Notes: generated from the letters alone by a model not told the origin. DNA of 64,000 nucleotides from Pimelobacter simplex (GCF_024662235.1 NZ_CP096276.1:1116001-1180000), one strand, 5' to 3'. Counted from the first letter of the stretch, positions 40,720 through 50,440 are shown. Numbers and translations are program-made.

Positions 40720-42114
40720 ATGACCCACGAGGCCGGCTGGGCGCACGCGCCCGGCGCCCTGCGCGGACCTGCCTGGCTCCAGGCGCCCGCCGACGTCAAC
40801 ACCCTGGTGCCGCAGCTGTGGTCGGCGACCGCGCACAAGACCGAGAGCGGTGACCTGGTCGTCGGCGGGCTGCCGATCGCGGACCTGGTCGCCGAGCACA
40901 ACACCCCGGCGTACGTCCTCGACGAGGACGACTTCCGGGGCCGGGCGCGCGCCTTCCGCGACGCCTTCGCCGACTACGACGTCTACTACGCCGGCAAGGC
41001 GTTCCTCTCCGTCGCGGTCGCCCGCTGGGTTGCCGAGGAGGGTCTGCACCTCGACGTGTGCTCGGCCGGTGAGCTGACCGTCGCGCTGCGCGCGGGCGTC
41101 GAGCCGGCCCGGATCGGCTACCACGGCAACAACAAGACCGTCGCCGAGCTGCGCCGTGCGGTCTCCGCCGGGGTCGGGCGGATCATCGTCGACTCCTTCC
41201 AGGAGGTCGAGCGGCTCGCGATGGTCGCCGCCGACACCGGGCTCCCGGCGCGCGCCATGGTCCGGGTGACCGCCGGCGTCGAGGCGCACACCCACGAGTA
41301 CATCGCGACCGCCCACGAGGACCAGAAGTTCGGCTTCTCGATCACCTCCGGCGACGCCTTCGACGCCGTACGACGCCTCCACGAGGCCCCCGGCGTCGAG
41401 CTGCTCGGCCTGCATTCCCACATCGGCAGCCAGATCTTCGACTCCGCCGGCTTCGAGGTCGCGGCCCGCCGCGTCCTCGGCCTGCACGCCCGCGTGGCCA
41501 CCGAGCTCGGCGCGGTCATGCCCGAGATGGACCTCGGCGGCGGCTTCGGCATCGCCTACACGACCCAGGACGACCCGCGCGAGCCCGCCCAGCTCGCCGC
41601 CGAGCTCACCGCGATCGTCGACCACGAGTGCCGCGCCCTCGACGTCGCCCGCCCGCGGCTCTCGATCGAGCCCGGCCGCGCGATCGTCGGCCCGGCGATG
41701 TGCACCGTCTACACCGTCGGCACGGTCAAGCAGGTCACCCTCGACGCCGGCGCCGTGCGCACCTACGTCAGCGTCGACGGCGGGATGAGCGACAACATCC
41801 GCACCGCGCTCTACGACGCCGACTACTCCTGCACCCTGGCCGGCCGCCGCTCCGAGGCCACCCCGGTGCTCGCCCGCGTCGTCGGCAAGCACTGCGAGGC
41901 CGGCGACATCGTCGTGCGCGACGAGTTCCTGCCCGGCGACATCGCCCCCGGCGACCTGCTCGCCGTGCCCGGCACCGGCGCCTACTGCCGCTCGATGGCC
42001 TCCAACTACAACCACGCGCTGCGCCCGCCGGTGATCGCGGTCAAGGACGGCGTCGCGCGCGTCATCGTGCGCCGCGAGACCGAGGACGACCTGCTCGCGA
42101 CCGACCTCGGCTGA
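40720..42114 (+). CDS. lysA: Diaminopimelate decarboxylase
   Basis: 464 residues. PLP-dependent fold III decarboxylase: Lys93 in YYAGKAFLS binds PLP; HSHIGSQIFD, GGGFGIAY, EPGRAIVGP and the C-terminal YVSVDGGMSDNIR...CESGD-like (KHCEAGDIV) motifs form the active site and dimer interface. Converts meso-DAP to L-lysine. Cotranscribed with argS. The end is 19 bases from the convergent soxR gene, with no strong terminator. Confidence 0.96.
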   Translation: MTHEAGWAHAPGALRGPAWLQAPADVNTLVPQLWSATAHKTESGDLVVGGLPIADLVAEHNTPAYVLDEDDFRGRARAFRDAFADYDVYYAGKAFLSVAVARWVAEEGLHLDVCSAGELTVALRAGVEPARIGYHGNNKTVAELRRAVSAGVGRIIVDSFQEVERLAMVAADTGLPARAMVRVTAGVEAHTHEYIATAHEDQKFGFSITSGDAFDAVRRLHEAPGVELLGLHSHIGSQIFDSAGFEVAARRVLGLHARVATELGAVMPEMDLGGGFGIAYTTQDDPREPAQLAAELTAIVDHECRALDVARPRLSIEPGRAIVGPAMCTVYTVGTVKQVTLDAGAVRTYVSVDGGMSDNIRTALYDADYSCTLAGRRSEATPVLARVVGKHCEAGDIVVRDEFLPGDIAPGDLLAVPGTGAYCRSMASNYNHALRPPVIAVKDGVARVIVRRETEDDLLATDLG

Positions 42115-42133
42115 CCTGTCGGGCCGAGGGGCC

Positions 42134-42598
42134 TCAGCTGCGCCCGAGCAGCCGGACCGGCCCGTCGCCGTACTTCTCCAGGACGTCGCCAGGGTTGGCC
42201 AGCGCGCACGAGCGCATCGACAGGCAGCCGCAGCCGATGCAGTCGTCGAGGGTGTCGCGCAGCTTCTGCAGCTGGGCGATGCGGTCCTCCAGCTCGGTGC
42301 GCCAGCCGCGGGAGAGCCGCGCCCAGTCGGCCTTGGTCGGCGTACGTCCCTCGGGGAGCGTGGCGAGGGCGGCGCGGATGTCGGACAGCGAGATCCCGAC
42401 GCTCTGCGAGACCCGGATGAAGGCGACCCGGCGCAGCACGTCGCGGTGGTAGCGGCGTTGGTTGCCGGCGGTGCGGATGCTCTCGATCAGGCCCTCGCGC
42501 TCGTAGAAGTGCAGGGCGGAGATGGCGACGCCGGCGCGCCGGGACACGTCGCCGGGGGTCAGGTCGTGGCTGCGGAGCTCGCGGTTCATCTCGGTCAT
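42134..42598 (-). CDS. soxR: SoxR redox-sensing regulator
   Basis: 154 residues, MerR family. The HTH (LTPGDVSRRAGVAISALHFYE) and effector region CIGCGCLSMRSC with the C-x2-C-x-C-x5-C [2Fe-2S] cluster identify SoxR. Senses redox-active compounds through cluster oxidation. In actinobacteria it controls quinone reductases and monooxygenases rather than SoxS. Divergent from a quinone reductase gene with a perfect SoxR box between them, so the local operon is its target. Confidence 0.95.
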   Translation of the reverse strand: MTEMNRELRSHDLTPGDVSRRAGVAISALHFYEREGLIESIRTAGNQRRYHRDVLRRVAFIRVSQSVGISLSDIRAALATLPEGRTPTKADWARLSRGWRTELEDRIAQLQKLRDTLDDCIGCGCLSMRSCALANPGDVLEKYGDGPVRLLGRS

Positions 42599-42628
42599 TG
42601 ACCTCAACCATACTTGAGGTTGTCGAAT
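42598..42628 (+). promoter_or_regulatory. SoxR-dependent promoter with SoxR box (42601-42620)
   Basis: Box CCTCAACCATACTTGAGG (42602-42619) matches the SoxR consensus CCTCAA-N6-TTGAGG. It lies within a -35 TTGACC (42598-42603), a 19-bp spacer (the over-long spacing used by MerR-family activators) and a -10 TCGAAT (42623-42628). The ATG of the reductase is 6 bases after the -10, implying a leaderless transcript. Confidence 0.88.
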
Positions 42629-42634
42629 GACGTC

Positions 42635-43591
42635 ATGCACGCGATCCGCCACCACGCCTTCGGGCCCGCCGACGTCCTCCGCCTCGAGCAGCTGCCCGAC
42701 CTCGACCCCGCGCCCGGTCAGGTGCGGATCGCGGTCGAGGCGGCCGGCGTCCACCTGCTCGACACCTCGATCCGGGCGGGGGAGTCGTTCGGTGCGGGGG
42801 AGCCGCCGGAGCTGCCCGTCGTACCGGGTCGCGAGGTCGCCGGGTACGTCGACCGGGTCGGTGCCGGCGTCGACCCGGCCTGGATGGGGCAGCGCGTGGT
42901 GGCGCACCTCGGCTTCGCCGGCGGTGGGTACGCCGACCAGGCGGTCGTCGCCGCCGACCGCGCCTACGTCCTGCCCGACGCGCTCGACGCCCCGACCGCG
43001 GTGGCCGCGATCGGCACCGGCCGCACCGCCGCCGCGATCCTCGAGCTCGCCGACCTCACTCCCAACGACATCGTCGCGGTGACCTCCGCGGCGGGCGGGC
43101 TCGGCGTCCTGCTGCTCCAGGGGGTGCGTCATGTGGGTGCGGTCGCGCTCGGGGTCGCGGGCGGCCCGGCCAAGGTCGCGCTCGCCGCCCGGCACGGTGC
43201 GGACCCGTCGCTGGACCGGCACGACCCCGACTGGCGCGCGCAGGTGCCCGACCTGACGCTCGTCCTCGACGGGGTGGGCGGCGAGGTCGGTCAGGCGCTC
43301 TACGACCGGCTCGCGCCGGGCGGCCGGCTGGTCCGCTACGGGTGGGCGGCCGGCGTCCAGAACGCCTACGACGACCCGGAGCGCCGGGTGGTCGACGTGC
43401 TCGGCCCGCCCATCATGAGCCGGCTCGCGGAGTTCGAGAGCGCGGCGCTCGACGCGGCCGCCGACGGGACCCGGGTGCCGTACGTCGGCTCGGTGTTCCC
43501 GCTCGCCGACGCCGCGGCCGCCCACCGCGCCCTCGAGACGTCCGCCGTGACCGGCAAGGTCGTCCTGGTGGTCGATCGGCCCGCACGGTGA
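42635..43591 (+). CDS. Quinone oxidoreductase, zinc-independent MDR family
   Basis: 318 residues from ATG 42635, chosen because of the promoter geometry. GroES-like N terminus (FGPADVLRLEQLPDLDPAPG, VPGREVAGYVDRVGAG) without zinc cysteines and a Rossmann domain with AVTSAAGGLGVLLLQ identify the QOR/MDR branch. Reduces quinones or other electrophiles with NADPH. Being the first gene behind the SoxR box, it probably protects against redox-cycling antibiotics or quinones. Four-base overlap with the MFS gene. Confidence 0.9.
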   Translation: MHAIRHHAFGPADVLRLEQLPDLDPAPGQVRIAVEAAGVHLLDTSIRAGESFGAGEPPELPVVPGREVAGYVDRVGAGVDPAWMGQRVVAHLGFAGGGYADQAVVAADRAYVLPDALDAPTAVAAIGTGRTAAAILELADLTPNDIVAVTSAAGGLGVLLLQGVRHVGAVALGVAGGPAKVALAARHGADPSLDRHDPDWRAQVPDLTLVLDGVGGEVGQALYDRLAPGGRLVRYGWAAGVQNAYDDPERRVVDVLGPPIMSRLAEFESAALDAAADGTRVPYVGSVFPLADAAAAHRALETSAVTGKVVLVVDRPAR

Positions 43592-44928
43592 CCGCGGTCG
43601 CCCCGGTCCCGGTGGAGTCACCGTGGCGGGGACGGCACGGGCGCACCACGGTCGGCGTCTTCTCGCTCGCCTTCCTCTTCGCCTTCGAGGCGCTCGCCGT
43701 CGCCACGGTGATGCCCGACATCGCCGACGAGCTCGACGGCCTGCGCTGGTACGCCGTCGCCTTCGCCGCCCCGCTGGCCGCCGCCGTCGTGGCGCTGCCC
43801 GTCACGGGCGCCGCCGTCGACCGGCTCGGACCCGGCCCGGCGCTGCGCCGCGGCCTGGTCGTGTTCTGCGCCGGCGTGGTGCTCGCCGGGCTCGCCCCGA
43901 GCATGCCGCTGTTCCTGCTCGGCCGCCTCGTCCACGGGTACGGCGGCGGCGTCCTCGGTGTCGCCCTCTACGTCCTCATCGCCCAGGCCTACCCGGAGCG
44001 GCTGCGCCCGCGGGTGTTCGCGGTCCTCACGATGGGCTGGGTGCTGCCCGCGCTGGTCGGCCCGGTGGTCGCGGCGTGGGTGGCCGCCACGGTCGGCTGG
44101 CGGTGGGTCTTCCTCGGGGTCCCCGTGCTCGCGGTCGCGGCCTGGCTGCTCGTCGCCGACGCGCCCTCCGCGGCCGGGACCAGCGCCGCCCGGCCGACCC
44201 GGCTGCCGTTCGCGCTGTTGGCCGCGGGCGGGGTGCTGCTGGTGAGCGTCGCCGGCCAGCGGTCGCTGCCGCTGTGGCCGGTCCTCGTCGCGGTCGGTGG
44301 CGCGGCGATCGTCGCCGGGGGAGGGCGGCTGCTCCCACCACGGGTGTGGACGCTGAGGGCCGGGCTGCCCGCCGTGCTCGGCACCCGCGCGGCCGTGGGG
44401 ACGGCGTTCGCCGCGGCCGAGGTCTACCTCCCGCTCCTGCTCACGCTCGAGCGCGGCCTCAGCCTCACCCAGGCCGGCTGGGTGCTCACCGTCGGCGCCC
44501 TGACCTGGTCCGGTGGCGCGGTGCTCGCCGCCCGGTGGGCCCGGCTCGCCGACCAGCCCGGACGGGTCCGGCTCGGGGCGGCGCTGCTCGCGCTGGGGAT
44601 CGGCGGCTTCGCGCTCGTGGCGATCCCGGGGGTGCCGCTCGTCGTACCGGTGCTGGCGTGGGGGTGCGCCGGCTTCGGCATCGGCCTGGCGTTCCCGACC
44701 CTGTCGGTGCTCGCGCTGGCCACCGCCGGACCGGACCGGGCCGGCGAGGTCTCCTCGTCCCTGCAGCTCAGCGACTACCTCGCCAACAGCGCCGGCGTCG
44801 CGCTCGGCGGCGTCCTGTTCGCGGGCTTCGCCGAGACCGCGCCCGTCCCGGCGGCCACCGCACTGGTCGTCGCGGCGGCCGTCCTGGGGGCGCTCGCGCT
44901 CGTCCCGGCCCGCCGGCTGGAGGCGTGA
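43588..44928 (+). CDS. MFS drug/metabolite exporter
   Basis: 446 residues from GTG 43588 (GTGA overlap). Twelve or so hydrophobic helices, with ALAVATVMPDIADEL in helix 1, DRLGPGPALRRGL (loop 2-3 signature), RLVHGYGGGVLGVALYVLIAQ and ERLRPRVFAVLTMGW as in actinobacterial multidrug MFS proteins. Exports hydrophobic compounds using the proton gradient. In operon with the quinone reductase under SoxR, so the exported compound is probably the redox-active inducer. Confidence 0.88.
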   Translation: MTAVAPVPVESPWRGRHGRTTVGVFSLAFLFAFEALAVATVMPDIADELDGLRWYAVAFAAPLAAAVVALPVTGAAVDRLGPGPALRRGLVVFCAGVVLAGLAPSMPLFLLGRLVHGYGGGVLGVALYVLIAQAYPERLRPRVFAVLTMGWVLPALVGPVVAAWVAATVGWRWVFLGVPVLAVAAWLLVADAPSAAGTSAARPTRLPFALLAAGGVLLVSVAGQRSLPLWPVLVAVGGAAIVAGGGRLLPPRVWTLRAGLPAVLGTRAAVGTAFAAAEVYLPLLLTLERGLSLTQAGWVLTVGALTWSGGAVLAARWARLADQPGRVRLGAALLALGIGGFALVAIPGVPLVVPVLAWGCAGFGIGLAFPTLSVLALATAGPDRAGEVSSSLQLSDYLANSAGVALGGVLFAGFAETAPVPAATALVVAAAVLGALALVPARRLEA

Positions 44929-44996
44929 ACGAGGCCGATCCGGCCGCAAGGTGTCCGCCATACGCAGCGGGTGGCCGGACACTCCACCGGCGCCGA

Positions 44997-45002
44997 TACC
45001 CT
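44997..45002 (+). promoter_or_regulatory. hom -10 element (leaderless)
   Basis: TACCCT 6 bases before the GTG start of hom. It gives the threonine operon its own promoter independent of the SoxR operon. Confidence 0.6.
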
Positions 45003-45008
45003 AGAGCG

Positions 45009-46313
45009 GTGAACAGTCCTCTCAAGGTTGCCGTGCTCGGCTGCGGATCCGTCGGGTCGCAGGTGGTGCGGCTCCTCGGCGAGCAGGCCGACGACCTGGC
45101 GGCGCGGGTCGGGGCCCGGGTGGAGCTGGTCGGCGTCGCCGTACGCCGGCTCGACGCTGCCCGCGAGGTCGACGTCCCGGCCGATCTGCTCACCACCGAC
45201 GCCGCGGCGCTCGTCGCCCGCGAGGACGTCGACGTCGTGATCGAGGTGATCGGCGGCATCGAGCCGGCCCGCTCGCTCATCCTCTCCGCGCTCGAGAACG
45301 GCGCCTCGGTGGTCACCGCCAACAAGGCGCTGCTCGCCGAGGACGGCCCGACGCTCTTCGAGGCCGCCGAGAAGGCCGGTCGCGACCTCTACTACGAGGC
45401 CGCCGTGGCCGGTGCCATCCCGATCCTGCGCCCGCTGCGCGAGTCCCTCGCCGGCGACAAGGTGACTCGGGTGCTCGGCATCGTCAACGGCACTACCAAC
45501 TTCATCCTCGACAAGATGGACACCTCCGGCGCCGGCTTCGCCGACGCGCTCGAGGAGGCCCAGGCGCTCGGCTACGCCGAGGCCGACCCCACCGCCGACG
45601 TCGAGGGCTTCGACGCCGCGGCCAAGGCCGCGATCCTGGCCAGCCTGGCGTTCCACTCGCGGGTCACCGCGGCCGACGTCCACCGCGAGGGCATCACCGA
45701 CGTCTCGGCCGGCGACGTGCGCTCCGCGCGCGAGATGGACAGCGTCGTCAAGCTGCTCGCCATCGCCGAGCTGCGCCCCGGTGCCGACGGCGACGACGCC
45801 GTCAGCGTGCGCGTGCACCCGGCGATGATCCCGCGCTCGCACCCGCTGGCCAGCGTCCGCGAGGCCTACAACGCCGTCTTCGTCGAGTCCGAGGCGGCCG
45901 GCCAGCTCATGTTCTACGGCCCCGGTGCCGGCGGCTCGCCGACCGCGAGCGCCGTCCTCGGCGACCTCGTCACGGTCGCCCGCAACCACCGTCAGGGCAC
46001 CCGCGGCGTCGGCGAGTCGGCGTACGCCGACCGGGCCGTGCTGCCCATGGGCGAGACCCGCACCCGCTACCACGTCGCCATCGACGTCGACGACCGCGCG
46101 GGCGTGCTGGCGGCGGTGGCCCTGGCCTTCGCCGAGCAGGGTGTCTCGATCCAGACCGTCCGCCAGGAGGGCCGGGGCAACGACGCCCAGCTCGTCGTCG
46201 TCTCGCACGAGGCCACGGACGCGGCGCTCGCCGCCACCGTGGAGCACCTGCGAGGCATGGAGATCGTGCGCGAGGTCACCTCGGTGATGCGCGTCGAGGG
46301 AGCAGAAGAGTGA
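45009..46313 (+). CDS. hom: Homoserine dehydrogenase
   Basis: 434 residues from GTG 45009. NAD(P) motif [10 protein letters not shown] (residues 8-17), substrate domain with [23 protein letters not shown] (catalytic Lys), [11 protein letters not shown] and [16 protein letters not shown], and a C-terminal ACT domain ([27 protein letters not shown]) for threonine feedback inhibition. Reduces aspartate semialdehyde to homoserine. Overlaps thrC by four bases. Confidence 0.97.
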   Translation: MNSPLKVAVLGCGSVGSQVVRLLGEQADDLAARVGARVELVGVAVRRLDAAREVDVPADLLTTDAAALVAREDVDVVIEVIGGIEPARSLILSALENGASVVTANKALLAEDGPTLFEAAEKAGRDLYYEAAVAGAIPILRPLRESLAGDKVTRVLGIVNGTTNFILDKMDTSGAGFADALEEAQALGYAEADPTADVEGFDAAAKAAILASLAFHSRVTAADVHREGITDVSAGDVRSAREMDSVVKLLAIAELRPGADGDDAVSVRVHPAMIPRSHPLASVREAYNAVFVESEAAGQLMFYGPGAGGSPTASAVLGDLVTVARNHRQGTRGVGESAYADRAVLPMGETRTRYHVAIDVDDRAGVLAAVALAFAEQGVSIQTVRQEGRGNDAQLVVVSHEATDAALAATVEHLRGMEIVREVTSVMRVEGAEE

Positions 46314-47380
46314 GCAGTACCGCCAACGGACAGTGGCGTGGCGTCATCGAGGAGTACCGCGAGCTCCTCGACATCCCCCAGGACACCCCCGCGGTCACGC
46401 TGCGTGAGGGCGGTACCCCGCTGGTCCACTCCGGGTGGCTCTCCGGGCTGACCGGCGCCGAGGTGTGGCTCAAGGTCGAGGGCAACAACCCGACCGGGTC
46501 GTTCAAGGACCGCGGGATGACGACCGCGCTGTCGGTCGCCGTCCACGAGGGCGCCAAGGCCGTGGTCTGCGCCTCGACCGGCAACACGTCGGCCTCGATG
46601 GCCGCCTACGCCGCCAAGGCCGGTGTCACCCCGATCGTGCTCGTGCCCGAGGGCAAGATCTCCGCGGGCAAGATGGCCCAGGCGGTGCTGCACGGCTCCC
46701 AGGTCATCCAGGTCCGCGGCAACTTCGACGACTGCCTGCGGATGGCGCGCGAGATGGCGTGGAAGTACCCCGTCGCCCTGGTCAACTCGGTCAACCCGGC
46801 CCGGCTCGAGGGCCAGAAGACGGCCGCCTTCGAGATCGTCGACTTCCTCGGCGATGCTCCGGACTTCCACCTGCTGCCGGTCGGCAACGCGGGCAACATC
46901 TCGGCCTACTGGCTCGGCTACACGCAGTACGCCGCGCTCGGCCGCGCCACCAAGCGCCCGGTCATGCGCGGGTTCCAGGCCGAGGGGGCCGCGCCGCTGG
47001 TGACCGGCGAGCCGTTCCCCGAGCCGGAGACCGCGGCGACCGCGATCCGGATCGGCAACCCGGCCTCCTGGAAGCTCGCCGAGGCCGCGCGCGACGAGTC
47101 CGGCGGCCGCTTCGCCGCCGTCTCCGACGCCCAGATCCTCGCCGCCCAGAAGGCGCTCGCCGCCAACGACGGCGTCTTCGTCGAGCCCGCCTCGGCGGCC
47201 GGCATCGCCGGGCTGCTCGCCGAGCTGGCCGCGGGGGAGAGCTACGCCGGCGCGACCGTCGCGGTCACCGTCACCGGGCACGGCCTCAAGGACATCGCCA
47301 CCGCTCTCGACGGCCTGGTCCTCCCGGACACCGTCGTGGACGCCGACGTCGACGCCGCCGCCCACGCGGCCGGACTCTGA
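46310..47380 (+). CDS. thrC: Threonine synthase
   Basis: 356 residues from GTG 46310. PLP-binding Lys66 in [11 protein letters not shown], phosphate-binding pocket [11 protein letters not shown], and [15 protein letters not shown] near the C terminus mark the short bacterial thrC class. Converts O-phosphohomoserine to threonine. GTGA overlap with hom, 16 bases before thrB. Confidence 0.97.
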   Translation: MSSTANGQWRGVIEEYRELLDIPQDTPAVTLREGGTPLVHSGWLSGLTGAEVWLKVEGNNPTGSFKDRGMTTALSVAVHEGAKAVVCASTGNTSASMAAYAAKAGVTPIVLVPEGKISAGKMAQAVLHGSQVIQVRGNFDDCLRMAREMAWKYPVALVNSVNPARLEGQKTAAFEIVDFLGDAPDFHLLPVGNAGNISAYWLGYTQYAALGRATKRPVMRGFQAEGAAPLVTGEPFPEPETAATAIRIGNPASWKLAEAARDESGGRFAAVSDAQILAAQKALAANDGVFVEPASAAGIAGLLAELAAGESYAGATVAVTVTGHGLKDIATALDGLVLPDTVVDADVDAAAHAAGL

Positions 47381-47396
47381 GCCCGGGCCAGGCTCG

Positions 47397-48308
47397 ATGA
47401 CCTTCGTCGCCGGCCCCGTGCGCGTCCGGGTGCCCGCCACGTCGGCGAACCTCGGCCCCGGCTTCGACACCCTCGGGCTCGCGCTCGACCTGCGCGACGA
47501 GCTCGAGGCCGAGGTGCTGGCCGACGGCCTCGTCGTCGAGGTCACCGGGCACGGCGCGGGTGCGGTCCCGCTCGACGAGCGGCACCTCGTCGTCCGGGCG
47601 ATGCGGGCGACCTTCGACCGCCTCGGCAAGCAGCCCACCGGCCTGCGCCTGACCTGCACCAACGTCATCCCGCACGCCCGCGGCCTCGGCTCGTCCTCGG
47701 CCGCCATCGTCGGCGGCGTCTGGCTGGCCCGCGAGCTCGTCGCCGGCGGCCGGCTGCTGCTCGACGACGCCGCGCTGCTCGACCTCGCCGCCCAGCTCGA
47801 GGGTCACCCCGACAACGTCGCTCCGGCCCTGCTCGGCGGCTTCGTGATCTCCGGCCAGGACGCCGACGGCGGCTTCTGGGCCGTCCCGGCCGGCGTCGAC
47901 CCGCGGATCAGCGCGGTCGTCTTCGTCCCCGCCGACCCCCTCTCCACCGAGGCCGCCCGCGGCCTGCTGCCCGCCGCGGTCCCGCACGCGGACGCCGCCG
48001 CCAACGCCGGCCGCGCCGCCCTCCTCGTCGCCGCCCTCTCCGGCCGGCCCGAGGAGCTGCTGCGCGCCACCGAGGACCGGCTGCACCAGGACTACCGCCG
48101 CCCGGCCATGCCCGCGAGCCTCGCGCTGGTCGACGCGCTCCGCGCGGACGGCGTACCGGCGGTCGTGTCGGGCGCCGGCCCCACCGTCCTCGCCTTCGCC
48201 GACGGCCTCGGCACCGCCGCCACCGAAGCCCTGCTCGCGCGCTGCCCCGACGGCTGGGACGCGCGCGCCCTGATGCTCAGCAGCACGGGTGCCGTGGTGG
48301 TACATTGA
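47397..48308 (+). CDS. thrB: Homoserine kinase
   Basis: 303 residues, GHMP kinase. VRVPATSANLGPGFDTLGLAL start, ATP loop PHARGLGSSSAAIVGGV and the C-terminal VSGAGPTVLAFA glycine loop. Phosphorylates homoserine for thrC. Order hom-thrC-thrB is standard for actinobacteria. Its stop is 175 bases before rho. Confidence 0.96.
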   Translation: MTFVAGPVRVRVPATSANLGPGFDTLGLALDLRDELEAEVLADGLVVEVTGHGAGAVPLDERHLVVRAMRATFDRLGKQPTGLRLTCTNVIPHARGLGSSSAAIVGGVWLARELVAGGRLLLDDAALLDLAAQLEGHPDNVAPALLGGFVISGQDADGGFWAVPAGVDPRISAVVFVPADPLSTEAARGLLPAAVPHADAAANAGRAALLVAALSGRPEELLRATEDRLHQDYRRPAMPASLALVDALRADGVPAVVSGAGPTVLAFADGLGTAATEALLARCPDGWDARALMLSSTGAVVVH

Positions 48309-48483
48309 CGCTGCGCCGCAGTTCTCGGCGCCGGCGAGCGCGGCTCGCCCTCTCCCTCCCGACGCGAAGACCGGCACCGTCCGGACCGGTCGTCGCAGGA
48401 GCTCACAGGACTCAGACCAGTGCGCTGGTCCGCTCCGGATTCAGCCGGGCCCGGGCCGCGCGAGATACGTGGGAAGGACTCAC
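48309..48483 (+). promoter_or_regulatory. rho 5' leader region
   Basis: 175 bases without a gene between thrB and rho. Pyrimidine-rich stretch (CCCTCTCCCTCCCGACG, 48350-48366) and GC-rich arms. A long C-rich leader fits known autoregulation of rho by early Rho-dependent termination, but no promoter or hairpin is certain. GGGAAGGA lies before the GTG start of rho. Confidence 0.4.
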
Positions 48484-50289
48484 GTGACCGAAACTCCCGA
48501 CTCCACCCCGTCGGCGCCTGCCGCCGCCGAGAAGGCGCCCCGCAAGCGCTCCGGTGGACTCAACTCGATGCTTCTGGCCGACCTCAAGGCGATGGCCAAC
48601 GGCATGGGTATCGCCGGCGCCGGATCCATGAAGAAGGCCGCCCTCGTCGACGCCATCAAGGCCGCCCAGGCCAGCGGCGGTAGCGGCGGTAGCGGTCCGG
48701 CTCGGCCCGCCGAGCGGGCGCCGCAGCAGCCGGCCGCCCCCGAGCAGCCCGCGGCCGCCGAGAAGCCCGCCCCCGCCGAGAAGCCCGCGGCTGAGAAGTC
48801 CGCGGCCGACAAGCCCGCGCCGGAGCGGTCCGCGCCCGAGAAGCAGGCCGACCAGCAGTCCGGCGGCAAAGGCAAGGGCGGCAACGGCGGCGGCAAGCAG
48901 CAGAAGCAGAAGCAGGGCGGTCAGCAGAACCAGCAGCAGGGCAAGCAGCAGCAGCCCGCCGCCGCCAAGCAGCAGCAACAGCAGCAGCCCGCCAAGCAGC
49001 CGCCCCCCGCGGCCCCCGCGGACGCCCCCCACGACGCCCCGAACGACGCCGACCTCGACGACGACGGCGACGGTACCGAGGGCGGCAGCCGCCGCAACCG
49101 GCGCCGCCGTGGCCGGGACCGGGACCGGACCACGCGGGCCGGGCGCGAGCCCGACACCGAGGTCCGCGAGGACGACGTCCTGGTGCCGGCCGCCGGCATC
49201 CTCGACGTGCTCGACAACTACGCGTTCGTCCGGACCAGCGGCTACCTGCCCGGCACCGACGACGTCTACCTGTCGCTGTCGATGGTGCGCAAGTACGGCC
49301 TGCGCCGCGGTGACGCGATCACCGGTCAGGTCCGCCAGCCGCGCGACGGCGAGCGCCGCGAGAAGTTCAACCCGATGGTCCGTATCGACACCGTCAACGG
49401 GGTCGACCCGGAGCAGGTCAAGAACCGGGTGGAGTTCACCGAGCTGACCCCGGTCTCGCCGACCGAGCGGCTCCGGCTCGAGACCACCTCGGAGAACCTG
49501 GCCGGCCGGCTCATCGACCTGGCCGCGCCCGTGGGCAAGGGCCAGCGCGGGCTCATCGTGTCGCCGGCGCGGGCGGGCAAGACCACCCTGCTCCAGCAGA
49601 TCGCCGCGGCGATCACGACCAACAACCCCGAGTGCCACCTGATGGTGGTCCTGGTCGACGAGCGTCCCGAGGAGGTCACCGACTTCGAGCGCTCGATCAA
49701 GGGCGAGGTCATCGCGAGCACGTTCGACCGCCCCGCGGCCGACCACACGATCCTGGCCGAGCTCGCCATCGAGCGCGCCAAGCGCCTGGTCGAGCTCGGG
49801 CACGACGTCGTCGTCCTCCTCGACGGCCTGACCCGCCTGGGCCGGGCCTACAACCTGGCCGCCCCGGCCAGCGGCCGGATCCTGTCCGGCGGGGTCGACG
49901 CCTCGGCGCTGTTCCCGCCCAAGCGCTTCTTCGGCGCGGCCCGCAACATCGAGAACGGCGGCTCGCTCACCGTCCTCGCCACCGCCGTGGTCGACTCCGG
50001 CTCGCGCGTGGACGAGGTGATCTTCGAGGAGCTGCGCGGCACCGAGAACCTCGAGCTGCGGCTGCGCTCGGACCTCGCCGACAAGCGCGAGTTCCCGGCG
50101 ATCGACGTGGTCGCCTCCGGCACCCGCCGCGAGGAGCTCCTGCTCGGCAAGGAGGAGCTCGAGATCGTCTGGAAGCTGCGCCGCGAGCTCGCCGACGGCG
50201 ACCGGGTCGAGGGCCACGGGACGCTGCTCCAGCGGCTGCGCAACAGCAAGTCGAACTACGAGTTCCTCCTGCGCGTCCAGCGCGACTAG
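48484..50289 (+). CDS. rho: Transcription termination factor Rho
   Basis: 601 residues from GTG 48484. Rho_N helical domain (LNSMLLADLKAMANGMGIAG), then a long low-complexity insert (about residues 65-225) first Ala/Pro/Glu/Lys-rich, then Gln/Lys-rich (KQQKQKQGGQQNQQQ, KQQQQQQPAKQ) and an Asp/Arg end; CSD RNA-binding domain (AGILDVLDNYAFVRTSGYLP), P loop SPARAGKTTLLQ, Walker B VVVLLDGLTRLGRAYN, and Q/R loops. Hexameric RNA-dependent ATPase that ends transcription. Insertion of this type is an actinobacterial feature; the poly-Gln part is unusually marked. Confidence 0.97.
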   Translation: MTETPDSTPSAPAAAEKAPRKRSGGLNSMLLADLKAMANGMGIAGAGSMKKAALVDAIKAAQASGGSGGSGPARPAERAPQQPAAPEQPAAAEKPAPAEKPAAEKSAADKPAPERSAPEKQADQQSGGKGKGGNGGGKQQKQKQGGQQNQQQGKQQQPAAAKQQQQQQPAKQPPPAAPADAPHDAPNDADLDDDGDGTEGGSRRNRRRRGRDRDRTTRAGREPDTEVREDDVLVPAAGILDVLDNYAFVRTSGYLPGTDDVYLSLSMVRKYGLRRGDAITGQVRQPRDGERREKFNPMVRIDTVNGVDPEQVKNRVEFTELTPVSPTERLRLETTSENLAGRLIDLAAPVGKGQRGLIVSPARAGKTTLLQQIAAAITTNNPECHLMVVLVDERPEEVTDFERSIKGEVIASTFDRPAADHTILAELAIERAKRLVELGHDVVVLLDGLTRLGRAYNLAAPASGRILSGGVDASALFPPKRFFGAARNIENGGSLTVLATAVVDSGSRVDEVIFEELRGTENLELRLRSDLADKREFPAIDVVASGTRREELLLGKEELEIVWKLRRELADGDRVEGHGTLLQRLRNSKSNYEFLLRVQRD

Positions 50290-50387
50290 ATCTGAGGGGC
50301 CGAGCGTGTCTCCGCCGCGGGAAGGGCAGCAAGCTGCCGGAGACGCGGCTCCCGACACGCTGCCGGCCGGGCGGCACCGAGGGCCTC

Positions 50388-50422
50388 GGCAGGCGTCGCC
50401 CGGCATTTGGGTGACGCCTGCC
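50388..50422 (+). terminator. Hairpin terminator after rho
   Basis: GGCAGGCGTCGCCC and GGGTGACGCCTGCC form a 14-bp stem (one G.T pair) around GGCATTT. It lies about 100 bases after the rho stop and just before the rpmE promoter. Confidence 0.7.
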
Positions 50423-50435
50423 CACCTCGTACAAT
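50407..50435 (+). promoter_or_regulatory. rpmE promoter
   Basis: -35 TTGGGT (50407-50412), 17 bases, -10 TACAAT (50430-50435). Transcription would start near 50442 and give a leader of about 60 bases. Confidence 0.65.
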
Positions 50436-50440
50436 CATCT

